DNA of 64,000 nucleotides. Source: an uncultured Blautia sp. Its GTDB lineage: Bacteria; Bacillota; Clostridia; Lachnospirales; Lachnospiraceae. The notes under the pieces were generated by a model. It had not been told where the DNA came from. It saw only the letters and a list, made by a program, of their open reading frames with translations, and did no database searches. Positions 1-8,141 of this stretch are shown here, piece by piece. A program made the translations under genes and the position numbers. Each line of letters begins with the position of its first letter. Positions within the stretch are counted from its first letter, which is position 1. Location: NCBI GenBank assembly GCA_934394545.1, contig CAKRRG010000003.1, positions 37,660 through 101,659 on the forward strand. The letters run 5' to 3'.

Positions 1-1
1 T

Positions 2-757
2 CAATCTACTGTTTCACAGATCCATCAGCTGATGAATGATATTGTAGTGGAGCAGGAAGAAAAGCGGAAAAGTGAACTGGATGCATTGCAGTCCCAGATC
101 AATCCTCATTTCTTATATAACACATTGGATTCGATTGTGTGGATGATTACCGGTGAACGGTACGACGATGCGGTGTTTATGATCACCCAGCTTGCCAGTC
201 TGTTCCGTATCAGCCTGAGCAAGGGGAAAACTGTGATTCGGATTGAAGATGAAGTGAAGCATGCTCAGAACTATATGAACATTCAGAAGATAAGATATAA
301 GAATAGCTTTGAAGTGGATTTTCAGATAGAGGAAGAAATACTGGATGGCTGTATTGTGAAGCTGGTGCTTCAGCCATTGCTTGAGAACGCAATTTATTAT
401 GGTATGGAATTTATGGACGGAGAGGGCGAGATCCATGTGCGTGGGTACCGAAAGGATCAGGATGTTTATCTGGAGGTAGAAGATAACGGGCTTGGAATGC
501 CAGAGAAAGAAGCAGCAGAACTTCTTAATGGAAAAGAAAGACCGCATAAGCATGGTTCCGGGGTTGGTCTGGTGAACGTTCACAGTCGTCTGAAGCTTCG
601 CTTCGGAGAGAATTACGGCCTGAATATTCACAGCTGTCCGGATGAAGGAATGTTGGTGCAGATTCATATTCCATATGTTCCATACACAGAAGAAACCCAA
701 AAGCTTCTTGAAAGTGGTAAAAGCTATACGGCCGACGGAAGGGAGGCTGGGTTATGA
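2..757 (+). CDS. Sensor histidine kinase, YesM/LytS type, C-terminal part (5' end outside window)
   Basis: The frame is open from base 2, so the sensor and membrane part lies upstream of the window. What remains starts in a coiled linker and runs into the His_kinase domain with the motif QINPHFLYNTLD (phospho-acceptor His codon at 107–109), then an HATPase_c domain with an N-box (LLENAIYYGM) and a G-box (EDNGLGMP). The family autophosphorylates in response to an extracellular signal and passes phosphate to an AraC-type (YesN) response regulator, often for sugar uptake. No regulator is visible here; it is probably upstream. The stop overlaps the next start (ATGA), so the gene is translationally coupled to the binding protein that follows, which suggests that protein presents the ligand. 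The family call is firm; the signal is unknown. Confidence 0.93.
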   Translation, partial: QSTVSQIHQLMNDIVVEQEEKRKSELDALQSQINPHFLYNTLDSIVWMITGERYDDAVFMITQLASLFRISLSKGKTVIRIEDEVKHAQNYMNIQKIRYKNSFEVDFQIEEEILDGCIVKLVLQPLLENAIYYGMEFMDGEGEIHVRGYRKDQDVYLEVEDNGLGMPEKEAAELLNGKERPHKHGSGVGLVNVHSRLKLRFGENYGLNIHSCPDEGMLVQIHIPYVPYTEETQKLLESGKSYTADGREAGL

Positions 758-1704
758 AAAAAAACAGAATGTCAGCAGTCTTTTTTCTGGCAGTGCTTCT
801 GTGTGTGATTGGATATAGTGCCTATGGAATGTTAAATCAGGGAAAAGTAGACGATTATATATCGGTATCAGTGATCGTAAATGACAGCAGCAATGTTCGG
901 TGGGATGCTTTTCGTGCAGGGTTGGAGCAAGGAGCAGAGGATAATCATGTACATTTGAATCTGGTTTCTACAGGTACGTTCCACAATGCGAAGGAAGAGC
1001 ATACGATTGTAGCCAGAGAACTGGATGGAGATGCAGACGGGGTCATTGTCTCCCCCTATTCCAGTGAGGCTGGGGAGATTTTGCCGGAAGAACCTGCCAA
1101 GCCAGTTGTGCTTGTAAAAAATGGAATAGAAACCGATAAGCTTTTTACATCTGTAATGCCGGATCATGTAAAGCTTGGGAAAAGTCTGGCAGATGCAGCG
1201 ATTGAAGATAAAGCTGTCAAGGTGGGAATATTAAGCGGAAATCAAAGCCAGCAGGGAATGAAGCAGAGGTTAAAAAGCGTAGAAAGCAGTTTGACTGCAG
1301 CTGGCATAGAAATCTCCTGGGTTCTTTCCGAAAAAGAACTGAATAATAAGATCCGAAATACGGAATATTTTGCGGAGTATCCGGTAGATACCGTGATTTC
1401 TCTTGCAAATAATGACACGGAAAAAGCGGTAGATATTATTTTGAATAATGATACTATTTCATGGAAGCTTTACGGAGAAGGCCGTTCTGAGAAGCTGGTG
1501 TATTATCTGGATAAAGGTGTGATACAGAAGCTTGTAGTTTTAAATGACTATTATATGGGCTATCAGAGTATAAATCTGGCTGCACAAAATATCAGATATC
1601 ATACAGAAAAAACAGAACAATACGAAGTTGAATTCTATATGGTATCGAAAGAGAATCTCTATGACGAGGAAACAAGCAGGATTTTGTTTCCGACTGTAAG
1701 ATAA
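754..1704 (+). CDS. Membrane-anchored periplasmic-binding-protein-like sensor (LacI/RbsB fold)
   Basis: A 316-residue protein with an N-terminal hydrophobic segment (about residues 7–27) without a lipobox, then a domain resembling type 1 periplasmic sugar-binding proteins (two Rossmann-like lobes; NDSSNVRWDAFRAGLEQGA is the usual first-lobe helix, ADGVIVSPYSS the second strand). It starts inside the stop of the histidine kinase gene (ATGA overlap). In related Firmicutes, extracytoplasmic binding proteins of this kind act as ligand-sensing partners of LytS/YesM kinases (XylFII–LytS is the described case). I infer the same job here rather than transport, because no permease genes follow. The ligand cannot be told from sequence. 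Confidence 0.8.
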   Translation: MKKNRMSAVFFLAVLLCVIGYSAYGMLNQGKVDDYISVSVIVNDSSNVRWDAFRAGLEQGAEDNHVHLNLVSTGTFHNAKEEHTIVARELDGDADGVIVSPYSSEAGEILPEEPAKPVVLVKNGIETDKLFTSVMPDHVKLGKSLADAAIEDKAVKVGILSGNQSQQGMKQRLKSVESSLTAAGIEISWVLSEKELNNKIRNTEYFAEYPVDTVISLANNDTEKAVDIILNNDTISWKLYGEGRSEKLVYYLDKGVIQKLVVLNDYYMGYQSINLAAQNIRYHTEKTEQYEVEFYMVSKENLYDEETSRILFPTVR

Positions 1705-1730
1705 TTGGAAACAGTAAATGGGGGAAGAAA

Positions 1731-2759
1731 ATGCGCGGAAAATATCTGGTGCTGGCAGGTGCGCTGGGAGTTTTGGCTGTTACTGCCTTAGGCTGCGAAA
1801 AAAAGGAAGAAGCTGTTAAGAGTATTAAAATAGGAATTACAGTATATGACCAGTATGATACATTTATTTCAGAAATGATGACGAAATTCATAGGATATGC
1901 GGCAGATAAGGAAGAAGCTACTGGTGTGGCCATTAATGTGGAGATCCTGGATGCCTCCCAAAGTCAGCTGACACAGAATGAGCAGGTGAAAAGTCTGATT
2001 GATAAGGGTTGCGATGTGGTATGTGTAAATCTGGTCGATCGTACAGAGCCTACAACAATTACAGATCTGGCAGAAAATAAGCAGGTTCCGATCATCTTTT
2101 TTAACCGCGAACTGGTGGCAGAGGATTTGGAGCGCTGGAGTGAGTTGTATTATGTAGGGGCAGATGCTTATCAGTCCGGTGTGCTGCAAGGAGAGCTTGC
2201 GGCAGATGCATTTAAAGAAAATGCAGGTATGGATAAAAATGGTGATGGTATCTGTCAGTATGTAGTGCTGGAAGGAGAAGCAGGACATCAGGATGCGATT
2301 GTGAGGACAGAATACTCTGTAAATACCATAATCGAAAATGGTGTGGAGGTAGAGAAGCTGGGCTACGCCATTGCTAACTGGAACCGGGCACAGGCACAGA
2401 CCAAAGCTGCAGCTTTTCTTGCACAGTTTGCGGGAGAGCTTGACATGATCATTGCCAATAACGATGATATGGCATTGGGGGCAATTGATGCATTGCGGGA
2501 TTCTGAGATTCCACGGGAAGACTGGCCGGGAGTTGTGGGAATTGATGGTACAGATGTGGGCCTGGCAGCGGTAAAGAGCGGAGAGATGCTGGGAACTGTT
2601 TATAATGATAAGAATGGACAGGCCCGGGAAATGCTGAACCTTGCATTTGACATTGCAACAGATGGTGACAAGAGTGACATTCCGCTGATTGATGGGAAAT
2701 ATGTACGGACTCCTTACCTGAAGGTTACGATGGATAATGTTGAAGAGTATTTAAATTAG
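1731..2759 (+). CDS. Galactose/glucose-type sugar-binding lipoprotein (MglB-like)
   Basis: A 342-residue secreted lipoprotein: short basic start, hydrophobic stretch and lipobox ending TALGC (Cys near residue 23). The mature part follows the MglB pattern, including DASQSQLTQNEQVKSLIDKG in lobe 1 and IIANNDDMALGAIDAL in lobe 2, a calcium- and hexose-binding family that normally feeds an MglA/MglC ABC transporter. Here no ABC or permease gene follows; the next gene is an oxidoreductase. It may serve a transporter elsewhere or form a second ligand input to the upstream kinase. A ribosome site (GGGGGAAG) lies 5 bases before the start. The fold is secure, the ligand only likely a hexose. Confidence 0.88.
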   Translation: MRGKYLVLAGALGVLAVTALGCEKKEEAVKSIKIGITVYDQYDTFISEMMTKFIGYAADKEEATGVAINVEILDASQSQLTQNEQVKSLIDKGCDVVCVNLVDRTEPTTITDLAENKQVPIIFFNRELVAEDLERWSELYYVGADAYQSGVLQGELAADAFKENAGMDKNGDGICQYVVLEGEAGHQDAIVRTEYSVNTIIENGVEVEKLGYAIANWNRAQAQTKAAAFLAQFAGELDMIIANNDDMALGAIDALRDSEIPREDWPGVVGIDGTDVGLAAVKSGEMLGTVYNDKNGQAREMLNLAFDIATDGDKSDIPLIDGKYVRTPYLKVTMDNVEEYLN

Positions 2760-2811
2760 GGAATGTAGATTTTGGTAAAAGTGTAAATATATAGAAAGGT
2801 GGTTAACATAA

Positions 2812-3780
2812 ATGAAATTAGGTATTCTTGGAGCTGGAAACATAGCGGTTCAGATGGCAAAAACAGTAGCTGGAATGAAGGATGTTGAGAACTATGCAGT
2901 AGCAGCCAGATCTTTGGAGCGGGCACAGGCGTTTGCCGATAAAAACGGTGTTTCCAAAGCCTATGGCTCATATGAAGAAATGCTGGCAGATCCTGAGGTT
3001 GACCTGGTCTATATTGCAACACCTCATTCCCACCATTATCTTCATGGAAAAATGTGCCTGGAAGCAGGGAAAAACGTACTTTGTGAAAAATCCTTTACGG
3101 TAAACGCGGAGCAGGCAAGGAAGCTGTTTGCCCTGGCAAAGGAGAAAAATCTGCTGATCACAGAGGCAATCTGGCCAAGATATATGCCGTCAAGAAAGAT
3201 GATCGATGATATTATTGCAAGCGGTGTGATCGGGGAAGTCACTTCCTTAACTGCGAATCTGAGTTATGCTATCAGTGAGGTAGAGCGTATCCGTAAACCG
3301 GAGCTGGCTGGTGGTGCCCTTCTGGATGTAGGCGTTTATCCTATTAATTTCGCAAGTATGGTTCTGGGAGATCAGGTAAAGGATGTGCAGGCAACTGCTA
3401 TTTTCCGCGATGGTGTGGATATTCTGGATACCATTGTGCTGGTATTTGAGGGAGACCGCATGGCAACTCTGCAGTGCGGTGCAAGAGAGATTTCCGACAG
3501 AATGGGAGGCATTTTTGGAACAAAAGGTTATATCCAGGTGCAGAATATCAACAATCCGGAAAAGATTACGGTATTTGACGAAGAACACAGAGAAGTAGCA
3601 TCTTATCTGCCGCCGGTGCAGATCACCGGCTATGAATATGAGGTGGAGGCTTGCAGGAAGGCTCTGCAGGAAGGGGCAAAGGAATGCCCGGAAATGCCTC
3701 ATGATGAAACCATAAGGGTAATGGAGCTCATGGACAGAATCCGGAAATCCTGGGGATATGAGATTCCGCTTTATGAATAA
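2812..3780 (+). CDS. Gfo/Idh/MocA family NAD(P)-dependent oxidoreductase
   Basis: A 322-residue cytoplasmic dehydrogenase. The N-terminal Rossmann fold begins LGILGAGNIA (GxGxxA), is followed by IATPHSHHYLHG and CEKSFTVN, the conserved EKP-like lysine motif (here EKS), and then the C-terminal substrate domain with LLDVGVYPINFAS. The family oxidises or reduces sugars, inositols and related compounds. The Pro to Ser change in the EKP motif and the overall pattern resemble the dihydrodiol dehydrogenase-like subgroup, whose bacterial members are mostly uncharacterised. It lies 52 bases after the binding-protein gene with its own AAGGTGG ribosome site and ends at a terminator, so it is likely the last gene of the sensing operon. 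Substrate unknown. Confidence 0.9.
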   Translation: MKLGILGAGNIAVQMAKTVAGMKDVENYAVAARSLERAQAFADKNGVSKAYGSYEEMLADPEVDLVYIATPHSHHYLHGKMCLEAGKNVLCEKSFTVNAEQARKLFALAKEKNLLITEAIWPRYMPSRKMIDDIIASGVIGEVTSLTANLSYAISEVERIRKPELAGGALLDVGVYPINFASMVLGDQVKDVQATAIFRDGVDILDTIVLVFEGDRMATLQCGAREISDRMGGIFGTKGYIQVQNINNPEKITVFDEEHREVASYLPPVQITGYEYEVEACRKALQEGAKECPEMPHDETIRVMELMDRIRKSWGYEIPLYE

Positions 3781-3796
3781 AATAAGATAAAAAATG

Positions 3797-3835
3797 GCGG
3801 AAGCACTTTTTATAGTGGCTTCCGCTGCTTTTTTA
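3797..3835. terminator. Bidirectional rho-independent terminator
   Basis: Stem GCGGAAGC (3797–3804) pairs with GCTTCCGC (3818–3825), followed by a T-run on the plus strand and preceded by an A-rich run that serves as T-run for the minus strand. It separates the oxidoreductase from the converging transporter genes. Confidence 0.85.
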
Positions 3836-3863
3836 TCTGGAAGGATTGTGAGATGCGAAACAA

Positions 3864-4433
3864 TCAGGCTTTTTGAAAAATGCTCAGAACAACATTTGCC
3901 AGGCCGCATAAAACCATTGCCAGTATGGGATTGACTTTGAATTTTCGGAGCAATACCATTGCAGCTGCAAAAAACAGGATCATCTGTACACATACATTCT
4001 GGCGTAAGAAATTCACAGTTCCATCTATGAAAAAAGAGGAAATCAAGATGGTTACCCCGGCTTTGGCGATCATTGCTACCACTGCAGGGCGAAGAGAGGA
4101 TAAGGTTCCTTGAAGTAGTGACAGATTTCGGTACTTCATGTAAACATAAGCAAGAAGCGTTACCACAATACAGGATGGAAGAATACAGCCAAGCGTGGCA
4201 ACTATAGCGCCGGGGCCTCCTGCAATCTGCATTCCCACAAAGGTGGCAGAATTCACGGCAATGGGTCCCGGGGTCATTTCGGCAATAGTGACCAGATCCG
4301 TAAAGGAGCTCATGGAAAGCCAGCTGTGTAACGTTACCACCTGTTCCTGTATCAGTGGCATTGCAGCGTAGCCGCCGCCGAAGCTTAAAGCACCAATCTG
4401 AAGGAAGCTTAAAAAGAGCTGAAGATAGATCAT
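3864..4433 (-). CDS. Chromate transporter family (CHR) protein, second half of a pair
   Basis: A 189-residue integral membrane protein with the CHR hallmarks SFGGGYAAMPLIQEQVV near the N-terminus and EMTPGPIAVNSATFVG further on. Long ChrA proteins carry two such domains; here, as in many Firmicutes, each domain is a separate gene and the two proteins probably form one transporter. Its start overlaps the stop of the upstream partner (ATGA), which supports coupled production in equal amounts. Family members export chromate, but in organisms like this the natural anion is untested, so chromate export should be taken as a family label. About five to six hydrophobic segments are visible. Confidence 0.9.
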   Translation of the reverse strand: MIYLQLFLSFLQIGALSFGGGYAAMPLIQEQVVTLHSWLSMSSFTDLVTIAEMTPGPIAVNSATFVGMQIAGGPGAIVATLGCILPSCIVVTLLAYVYMKYRNLSLLQGTLSSLRPAVVAMIAKAGVTILISSFFIDGTVNFLRQNVCVQMILFFAAAMVLLRKFKVNPILAMVLCGLANVVLSIFQKA

Positions 4434-5005
4434 TTGTCTTTTCCTCCTTGGATGATTGTCCGTACCATTCCAAATGCAGCCACTGAAAGTATAATGAAGA
4501 TGACGTTAACATTCAGAAAGTAGCTGAGGCAGAAGCTGATGATCATGATAGCTATATTGATCCAGTCTTTGGATTTTACGACGTTTTTCCCCATATCGTA
4601 TACCACGGAAAGAATGACGGCACCGACGCCGGCTGTCATTCCCTTTAACAATGCGGCAATGTAATAGTTGGAACGAAATGCATCGTAAAATACAGAGATC
4701 ACAGATAAGATTACCATAGGCGGAATGATGGCGCCCAGGACAGACAACAGTACACCTGGGATACCGGCCAGCTTATAACCTACGATAATGGCGCCATTTA
4801 CGGCAATGGCACCTGGCGAAGACTGGGCAATTGCCACCAGATCCAGCATTTCCTCTTCCTCGATCCAGTGATACTGGTCTACAAATTTTTCTTTCAGCAG
4901 GGTTACGATCACATAACCGCCGCCGAAGGTGAAGGTACTAAGATAGAAGCAGGAAAAAAATAATTTCCGTAATACATATCCTTTACTCTTTGGTTCTTTT
5001 TCCAT
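4430..5005 (-). CDS. Chromate transporter family (CHR) protein, first half of a pair
   Basis: A 191-residue membrane protein with TFGGGYVIVTLLKEKFV and QSSPGAIAVNGAIIVG, the same two motifs as its partner downstream. The start at 5005 is chosen because AGGAG lies 9 bases upstream; a frame-compatible ATG at 5047 has no ribosome site and would add 14 polar residues. The gene is transcribed divergently from araD; the shared gap of about 150 bases carries candidate regulator sites. Together with the overlapping downstream gene it makes a heteromeric CHR transporter. Substrate is not established from sequence. Confidence 0.9.
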   Translation of the reverse strand: MEKEPKSKGYVLRKLFFSCFYLSTFTFGGGYVIVTLLKEKFVDQYHWIEEEEMLDLVAIAQSSPGAIAVNGAIIVGYKLAGIPGVLLSVLGAIIPPMVILSVISVFYDAFRSNYYIAALLKGMTAGVGAVILSVVYDMGKNVVKSKDWINIAIMIISFCLSYFLNVNVIFIILSVAAFGMVRTIIQGGKDK

Positions 5006-5090
5006 TTTGAAATCTCCTGTTAACGGAATCTGTTTGCGTTTTCCCAAGTATTATCCCAAAATTCACAGAAAAAGTCAAACAACTGCAAAG

Positions 5091-5130
5091 ATACAAGTAG
5101 CAATACATCCATACAAGTGATATATTGTAT
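5091..5130. promoter_or_regulatory. Candidate operator: tandem and inverted ATACAA half-sites upstream of araD
   Basis: ATACAAGT occurs at 5091–5098 and again at 5111–5118, exactly 20 bases (two helical turns) apart. The second copy is also the left arm of an inverted repeat, ATACAA-N8-TTGTAT (5111–5130), whose right side runs into a possible -10 TATCAT at 5128–5133. This is typical of a repressor site; the regulator is not in the window. Confidence 0.5.
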
Positions 5131-5159
5131 CATAGAATCATTCATGGGAGGAAGCAATT

Positions 5160-5858
5160 ATGCTCAAGAAATTAAAAGAAGAAGTCTATAAAGCAAATAT
5201 GGATCTGCCGAAATATGGTCTGGTAACTTTTACCTGGGGAAACGTAAGTGGGATTGACCGTAAGAAAGGGCTCTTTGTAATTAAACCAAGCGGTGTGGAG
5301 TATGATAAGCTGACACCGGATGATATGGTAGTTGTAGACCTGAAGGGAAATAAAGTAGAGGGAAAATACAACCCGTCTTCGGATACAGCTACTCATGTGG
5401 TTTTGTATAATGCATTTCCAAACATTGGCGGAATCGTACACACCCATTCTTCCTGGGCTACCAGCTGGGCGCAGGCTGGACGTGGGATTCCTTGCTATGG
5501 AACTACGCATGCAGACTATATTTATGGTGAGGTTCCATGTGTACGCAATCTGACAAAGGAAGAGATTGAAGAGGCATATGAGAAGAATACAGGTATTCTT
5601 ATTGCAGATTATTTCAAGGATAAAGATTATGAAGCTGTCCCTGCAGTTCTCTGCAAGAATCATGGACCTTTTACATGGGGAAAAGATGCCCATGAAGCAG
5701 TACATAATGCAGTTGTTCTGGAAGAGGTTGCCAAGATGGCTTCCCGCTGTGAACTGATCAATCCTGATGTAAAGCCTGCACCCCAGGAACTTCAGGATAA
5801 GCATTATTATAGAAAACATGGTGCCAATGCTTATTATGGACAGGGGAATTTGGCTTGA
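5160..5858 (+). CDS. araD: L-ribulose-5-phosphate 4-epimerase (class II aldolase family)
   Basis: At 232 residues it has the family length and aligns by eye with E. coli AraD almost throughout: [20 protein letters not shown], the metal-binding IVHTHS (His94 and His96), [12 protein letters not shown] and the third ligand in [10 protein letters not shown], ending [11 protein letters not shown]. It interconverts L-ribulose 5-phosphate and D-xylulose 5-phosphate through a Zn-dependent retro-aldol reaction and so feeds arabinose into the pentose phosphate pathway. The start is preceded by GGGAGGAAGC. It is followed after 24 bases by an esterase gene likely in the same transcript. No araA or araB is next to it, so the arabinose pathway must be scattered, or this copy serves another pentose or pentulose. 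Confidence 0.95.
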   Translation: MLKKLKEEVYKANMDLPKYGLVTFTWGNVSGIDRKKGLFVIKPSGVEYDKLTPDDMVVVDLKGNKVEGKYNPSSDTATHVVLYNAFPNIGGIVHTHSSWATSWAQAGRGIPCYGTTHADYIYGEVPCVRNLTKEEIEEAYEKNTGILIADYFKDKDYEAVPAVLCKNHGPFTWGKDAHEAVHNAVVLEEVAKMASRCELINPDVKPAPQELQDKHYYRKHGANAYYGQGNLA

Positions 5859-5882
5859 CCTATACAACAGGAGGCGACAGCA

Positions 5883-6737
5883 ATGATTCATGAAAGAATA
5901 GAAATCCAGTTAAAAGATTCTGAGTTTAAAGCGAACCTATTTACTTATTTTCTGGATAATTCACTGGAAATCGATCCGAAAAGAAAGAGGCCGGTTGTAC
6001 TGATCTGTCCAGGTGGCGGATATGCAATGACATCGGACAGAGAGGCAGAAGCGTTAGCTGTTAAATTTATGGCAATGGGGTATCACGCAGCAATTCTTCG
6101 TTACAGCGTTGCACCGGCACGTTTCCCGGAGGCACTTCTGCAGCTTGCCACAGCAGTTGCAATGCTTCGCAAAAATGCAGATAAATGGAATATTGATACT
6201 GAGAAAATTGTTGTCCAGGGGTCTTCTGCCGGTGGACATCTGGCAGCAAGTCTTGGTGTTTTCTGGAACAAGCCGTTTGTGGCAGAAGCCCTGGATATGG
6301 ATGCTGAAAAATTTCGTCCAAACGGACTTATGCTTAGCTATCCGGTTATTACTTCCGGGGAAAAAGCGCATCAGGGCTCCTTTGAGTGTGTTCTTGGAGA
6401 AGACTATGCAGATGAGGAGAAACGCAGATTCCTGTCATTGGAATTCAATGTAACCAAAGATACTCCACCGACATTCATGTGGCATACGGCCCCGGATGAC
6501 ACCGTTCCGGTAGAAAATTCCCTGCTGTTTTTCCAGGCACTTCATGCGCTGGATATTCCGGCTGAATTACATATCTACCCTGTAGGCGGTCATGGCCTTG
6601 GTCTTGCCACTGCTGAAACGGCTCGTTCTGATGGCTACGGCATTCAGGCAGAATGTGAAACCTGGATCAATCTGGCGGGTGACTGGATGAAACATTTATT
6701 TGAAGCGAAAGAGATAATAAAAGCACCGTGGGAATAG
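5883..6737 (+). CDS. Alpha/beta hydrolase, sugar or xylan acetylesterase type
   Basis: A 284-residue cytoplasmic hydrolase without a signal peptide. Visible motifs are the oxyanion-hole glycines in LICPGGGY, the nucleophile elbow GSSAGG, the acid region APDDTVPVENS and the catalytic His in GGHGLG. This is the pattern of the COG0657 acetylesterase and xylan esterase group, which removes acetyl groups from imported acetylated sugars or oligosaccharides. It sits 24 bases after araD with its own AGGAGGCGAC ribosome site and is followed by a terminator, giving an araD–esterase operon consistent with use of acetylated arabinoxylan fragments. The exact ester is not known. Confidence 0.85.
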   Translation: MIHERIEIQLKDSEFKANLFTYFLDNSLEIDPKRKRPVVLICPGGGYAMTSDREAEALAVKFMAMGYHAAILRYSVAPARFPEALLQLATAVAMLRKNADKWNIDTEKIVVQGSSAGGHLAASLGVFWNKPFVAEALDMDAEKFRPNGLMLSYPVITSGEKAHQGSFECVLGEDYADEEKRRFLSLEFNVTKDTPPTFMWHTAPDDTVPVENSLLFFQALHALDIPAELHIYPVGGHGLGLATAETARSDGYGIQAECETWINLAGDWMKHLFEAKEIIKAPWE

Positions 6738-6753
6738 GGCGGTACAGACGAGA

Positions 6754-6785
6754 GGGAGTGCTATTTGCACTCCCTGTTTATTTCT
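6754..6785 (+). terminator. Rho-independent terminator after the esterase gene
   Basis: Perfect 9-bp stem AGGGAGTGC (6754–6762) with GCACTCCCT (6768–6776), 5-base loop, then a T-rich stretch. Confidence 0.85.
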
Positions 6786-6822
6786 TTACAGATTAATTTG
6801 CATATTGATTAAGGCGTGAAAA

Positions 6823-7029
6823 TCACTTAATATCCAGTTCCGGCGGCTCATCCATAGTGTCGGAAACGTATTTCCCGTTCTTCTTACGCTGCCGGACGCA
6901 TTCAGTAAGCAGATACTCGATCTGTCCATTGACGGAGCGGAAATCATCCTCCGCCCAGGCTGCAATCTGATCATAAAGCTTGGCAGAAAGCCTGAGCGGA
7001 ATCTGTTTCTTAGGTCTGGTATCGGCCAT
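6823..7029 (-). CDS. Arc-like ribbon-helix-helix DNA-binding protein
   Basis: A 68-residue protein. The segment KKQIPLRLSAKLYDQIAAWA fits the Arc/MetJ ribbon-helix-helix pattern: a beta strand with alternating residues followed by two helices (AEDDFRSVNGQIEYLLTECV, with the RSVNGQIE turn usual for Arc-family proteins). Such proteins bind operators as dimers of dimers. The start codon shares a base with the stop of the SPFH gene (TAATG), so the two are translationally coupled. A 32-bp palindrome over the operon promoter is the obvious site for autoregulation. Function beyond DNA binding is not known. Confidence 0.82.
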   Translation of the reverse strand: MADTRPKKQIPLRLSAKLYDQIAAWAEDDFRSVNGQIEYLLTECVRQRKKNGKYVSDTMDEPPELDIK

Positions 7030-8045
7030 TAATACAGACTGCCGGAATTAACTACCGGCTGGGCATCATGATTGCCGCACAGTACAACGAGAAGATTAGA
7101 AACCATGGCCGCTTTCCGCTCCTCGTCAAGCTCAACCACATTGTTTTCATTTAATCGTTCCAGTGCCATTTCAACCATGCCAACAGCACCATCTACGATC
7201 ATCTTTCTCGCATCAATAATAGCAGAAGCCTGCTGTCTCTGCAGCATAACAGCAGCAATCTCAGGAGCGTAAGCCAGATAGGTGATGCGCGCCTCAATAA
7301 TCTCAAGACCAGCCTCCGCAACCTTCTGCTGAATCTCATCCCGGATACGTCCAGCCACAATTTCACTGGAACCACGAAGACTGCCTTCATCTGCAACTCC
7401 ATCCCCGGTAGTATCTACGTTGGGAGCTACGTCATAAGGATAAATCCTTACAATATTACGAAGTGCACTGTCACACTGCAGGGAAAGATATTCTTTGTAG
7501 TTATCAACATTAAAAACAGCCTTTGCAGTATCTGTTACGCGCCACATAACTGCAATTCCGATTTCAACCGGATTACCAAGACAGTCATTGATCTTCTGAC
7601 GGTTGTTATTCAGAGTCATAATCTTCAGGGAAATCTTCTTACTTACATAAGAACTGCTGGAAGATCCGCTGGTGCCTGTTGCTAATGTCAAAACTGATTT
7701 GGCAGCATTACCGCCATCCACATCACCGCTCTGATTCAGCTTCGTCTTAGCTGCTGGATTTACTGCTGTACAAAAAGGATTTACCCAATAAAATCCATCC
7801 TCCTTCAGTGTGCCCACGTAATTACCGAACAAGGTAAGTACCAGGGCTTCCTGAGGCTTCAACACCTTTAATCCAAGAAATGGGATCCATCCCAAAGATA
7901 ACCAGATGATTCCGATGACTGCCACCGGGATCCAGTAAAAGATGGAACCGATCACAGTAATGGCTGTTGCTGCGGCATACAACAGAATGAAGAGAATCAT
8001 CATTGCCATACCATTCTTCTTACTGCTTAAAACTTTTTCCTGCAT
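7029..8045 (-). CDS. SPFH/Band 7 domain membrane protein
   Basis: A 338-residue protein with two adjacent hydrophobic segments at the N-terminus (about residues 12–55), then an SPFH/prohibitin domain (KPQEALVLTLFGNYVGTLKEDGFYWVNPF), and a helical tail rich in Ala and Glu (EARITYLAYAPEIAAVMLQRQQASA). Such proteins form membrane-associated oligomeric assemblies. The start at 8045 is supported by AGGAGG 6 bases upstream; an ATG at 8072 would put that ribosome site inside the gene. It is co-transcribed with the ribbon-helix-helix gene downstream, a conserved but poorly understood pairing. A second, different SPFH protein lies at 22422–23363. The role here is unknown. Confidence 0.88.
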   Translation of the reverse strand: MQEKVLSSKKNGMAMMILFILLYAAATAITVIGSIFYWIPVAVIGIIWLSLGWIPFLGLKVLKPQEALVLTLFGNYVGTLKEDGFYWVNPFCTAVNPAAKTKLNQSGDVDGGNAAKSVLTLATGTSGSSSSSYVSKKISLKIMTLNNNRQKINDCLGNPVEIGIAVMWRVTDTAKAVFNVDNYKEYLSLQCDSALRNIVRIYPYDVAPNVDTTGDGVADEGSLRGSSEIVAGRIRDEIQQKVAEAGLEIIEARITYLAYAPEIAAVMLQRQQASAIIDARKMIVDGAVGMVEMALERLNENNVVELDEERKAAMVSNLLVVLCGNHDAQPVVNSGSLY

Positions 8046-8101
8046 AATAAACCTCCTGACTGGTATATGCATTGCTTTACCATAAAAGATGTGTAACCTT
8101 G

Positions 8102-8141
8102 TTGATATTTGAATGATATCATTTAGATATCAAAAAGTCAA
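8102..8141 (-). promoter_or_regulatory. Promoter of the SPFH–RHH operon overlapped by a 32-bp palindrome
   Basis: Read on the minus strand, TTGACT (8141–8136), a 17-base spacer and TATCAT (8118–8113) form a near-consensus sigma-A promoter. Bases 8102–8133 form an imperfect palindrome centred on GATATC: outer 7-base arms TTGATAT/ATATCAA and an inner 12-base core match, with only two mismatched pairs. The palindrome covers the spacer and -10 box, ideal for a repressor. The RHH protein of the same operon is the likely binder. Confidence 0.75.

Noticed and set aside
113..700. 195-codon minus-strand frame over the histidine kinase
   Set aside because: Antisense to a clear kinase domain; the predicted product has no family features.
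3247..4512. 421-codon minus-strand frame across the oxidoreductase end and CHR genes
   Set aside because: It crosses a strong terminator and lies out of frame over two clear genes; no recognisable domain.
8102..8133. Riboswitch or leader RNA in front of the SPFH gene
   Set aside because: The palindrome lies over the -10/-35 region and is not transcribed from the promoter seen, so a DNA operator is the better reading.
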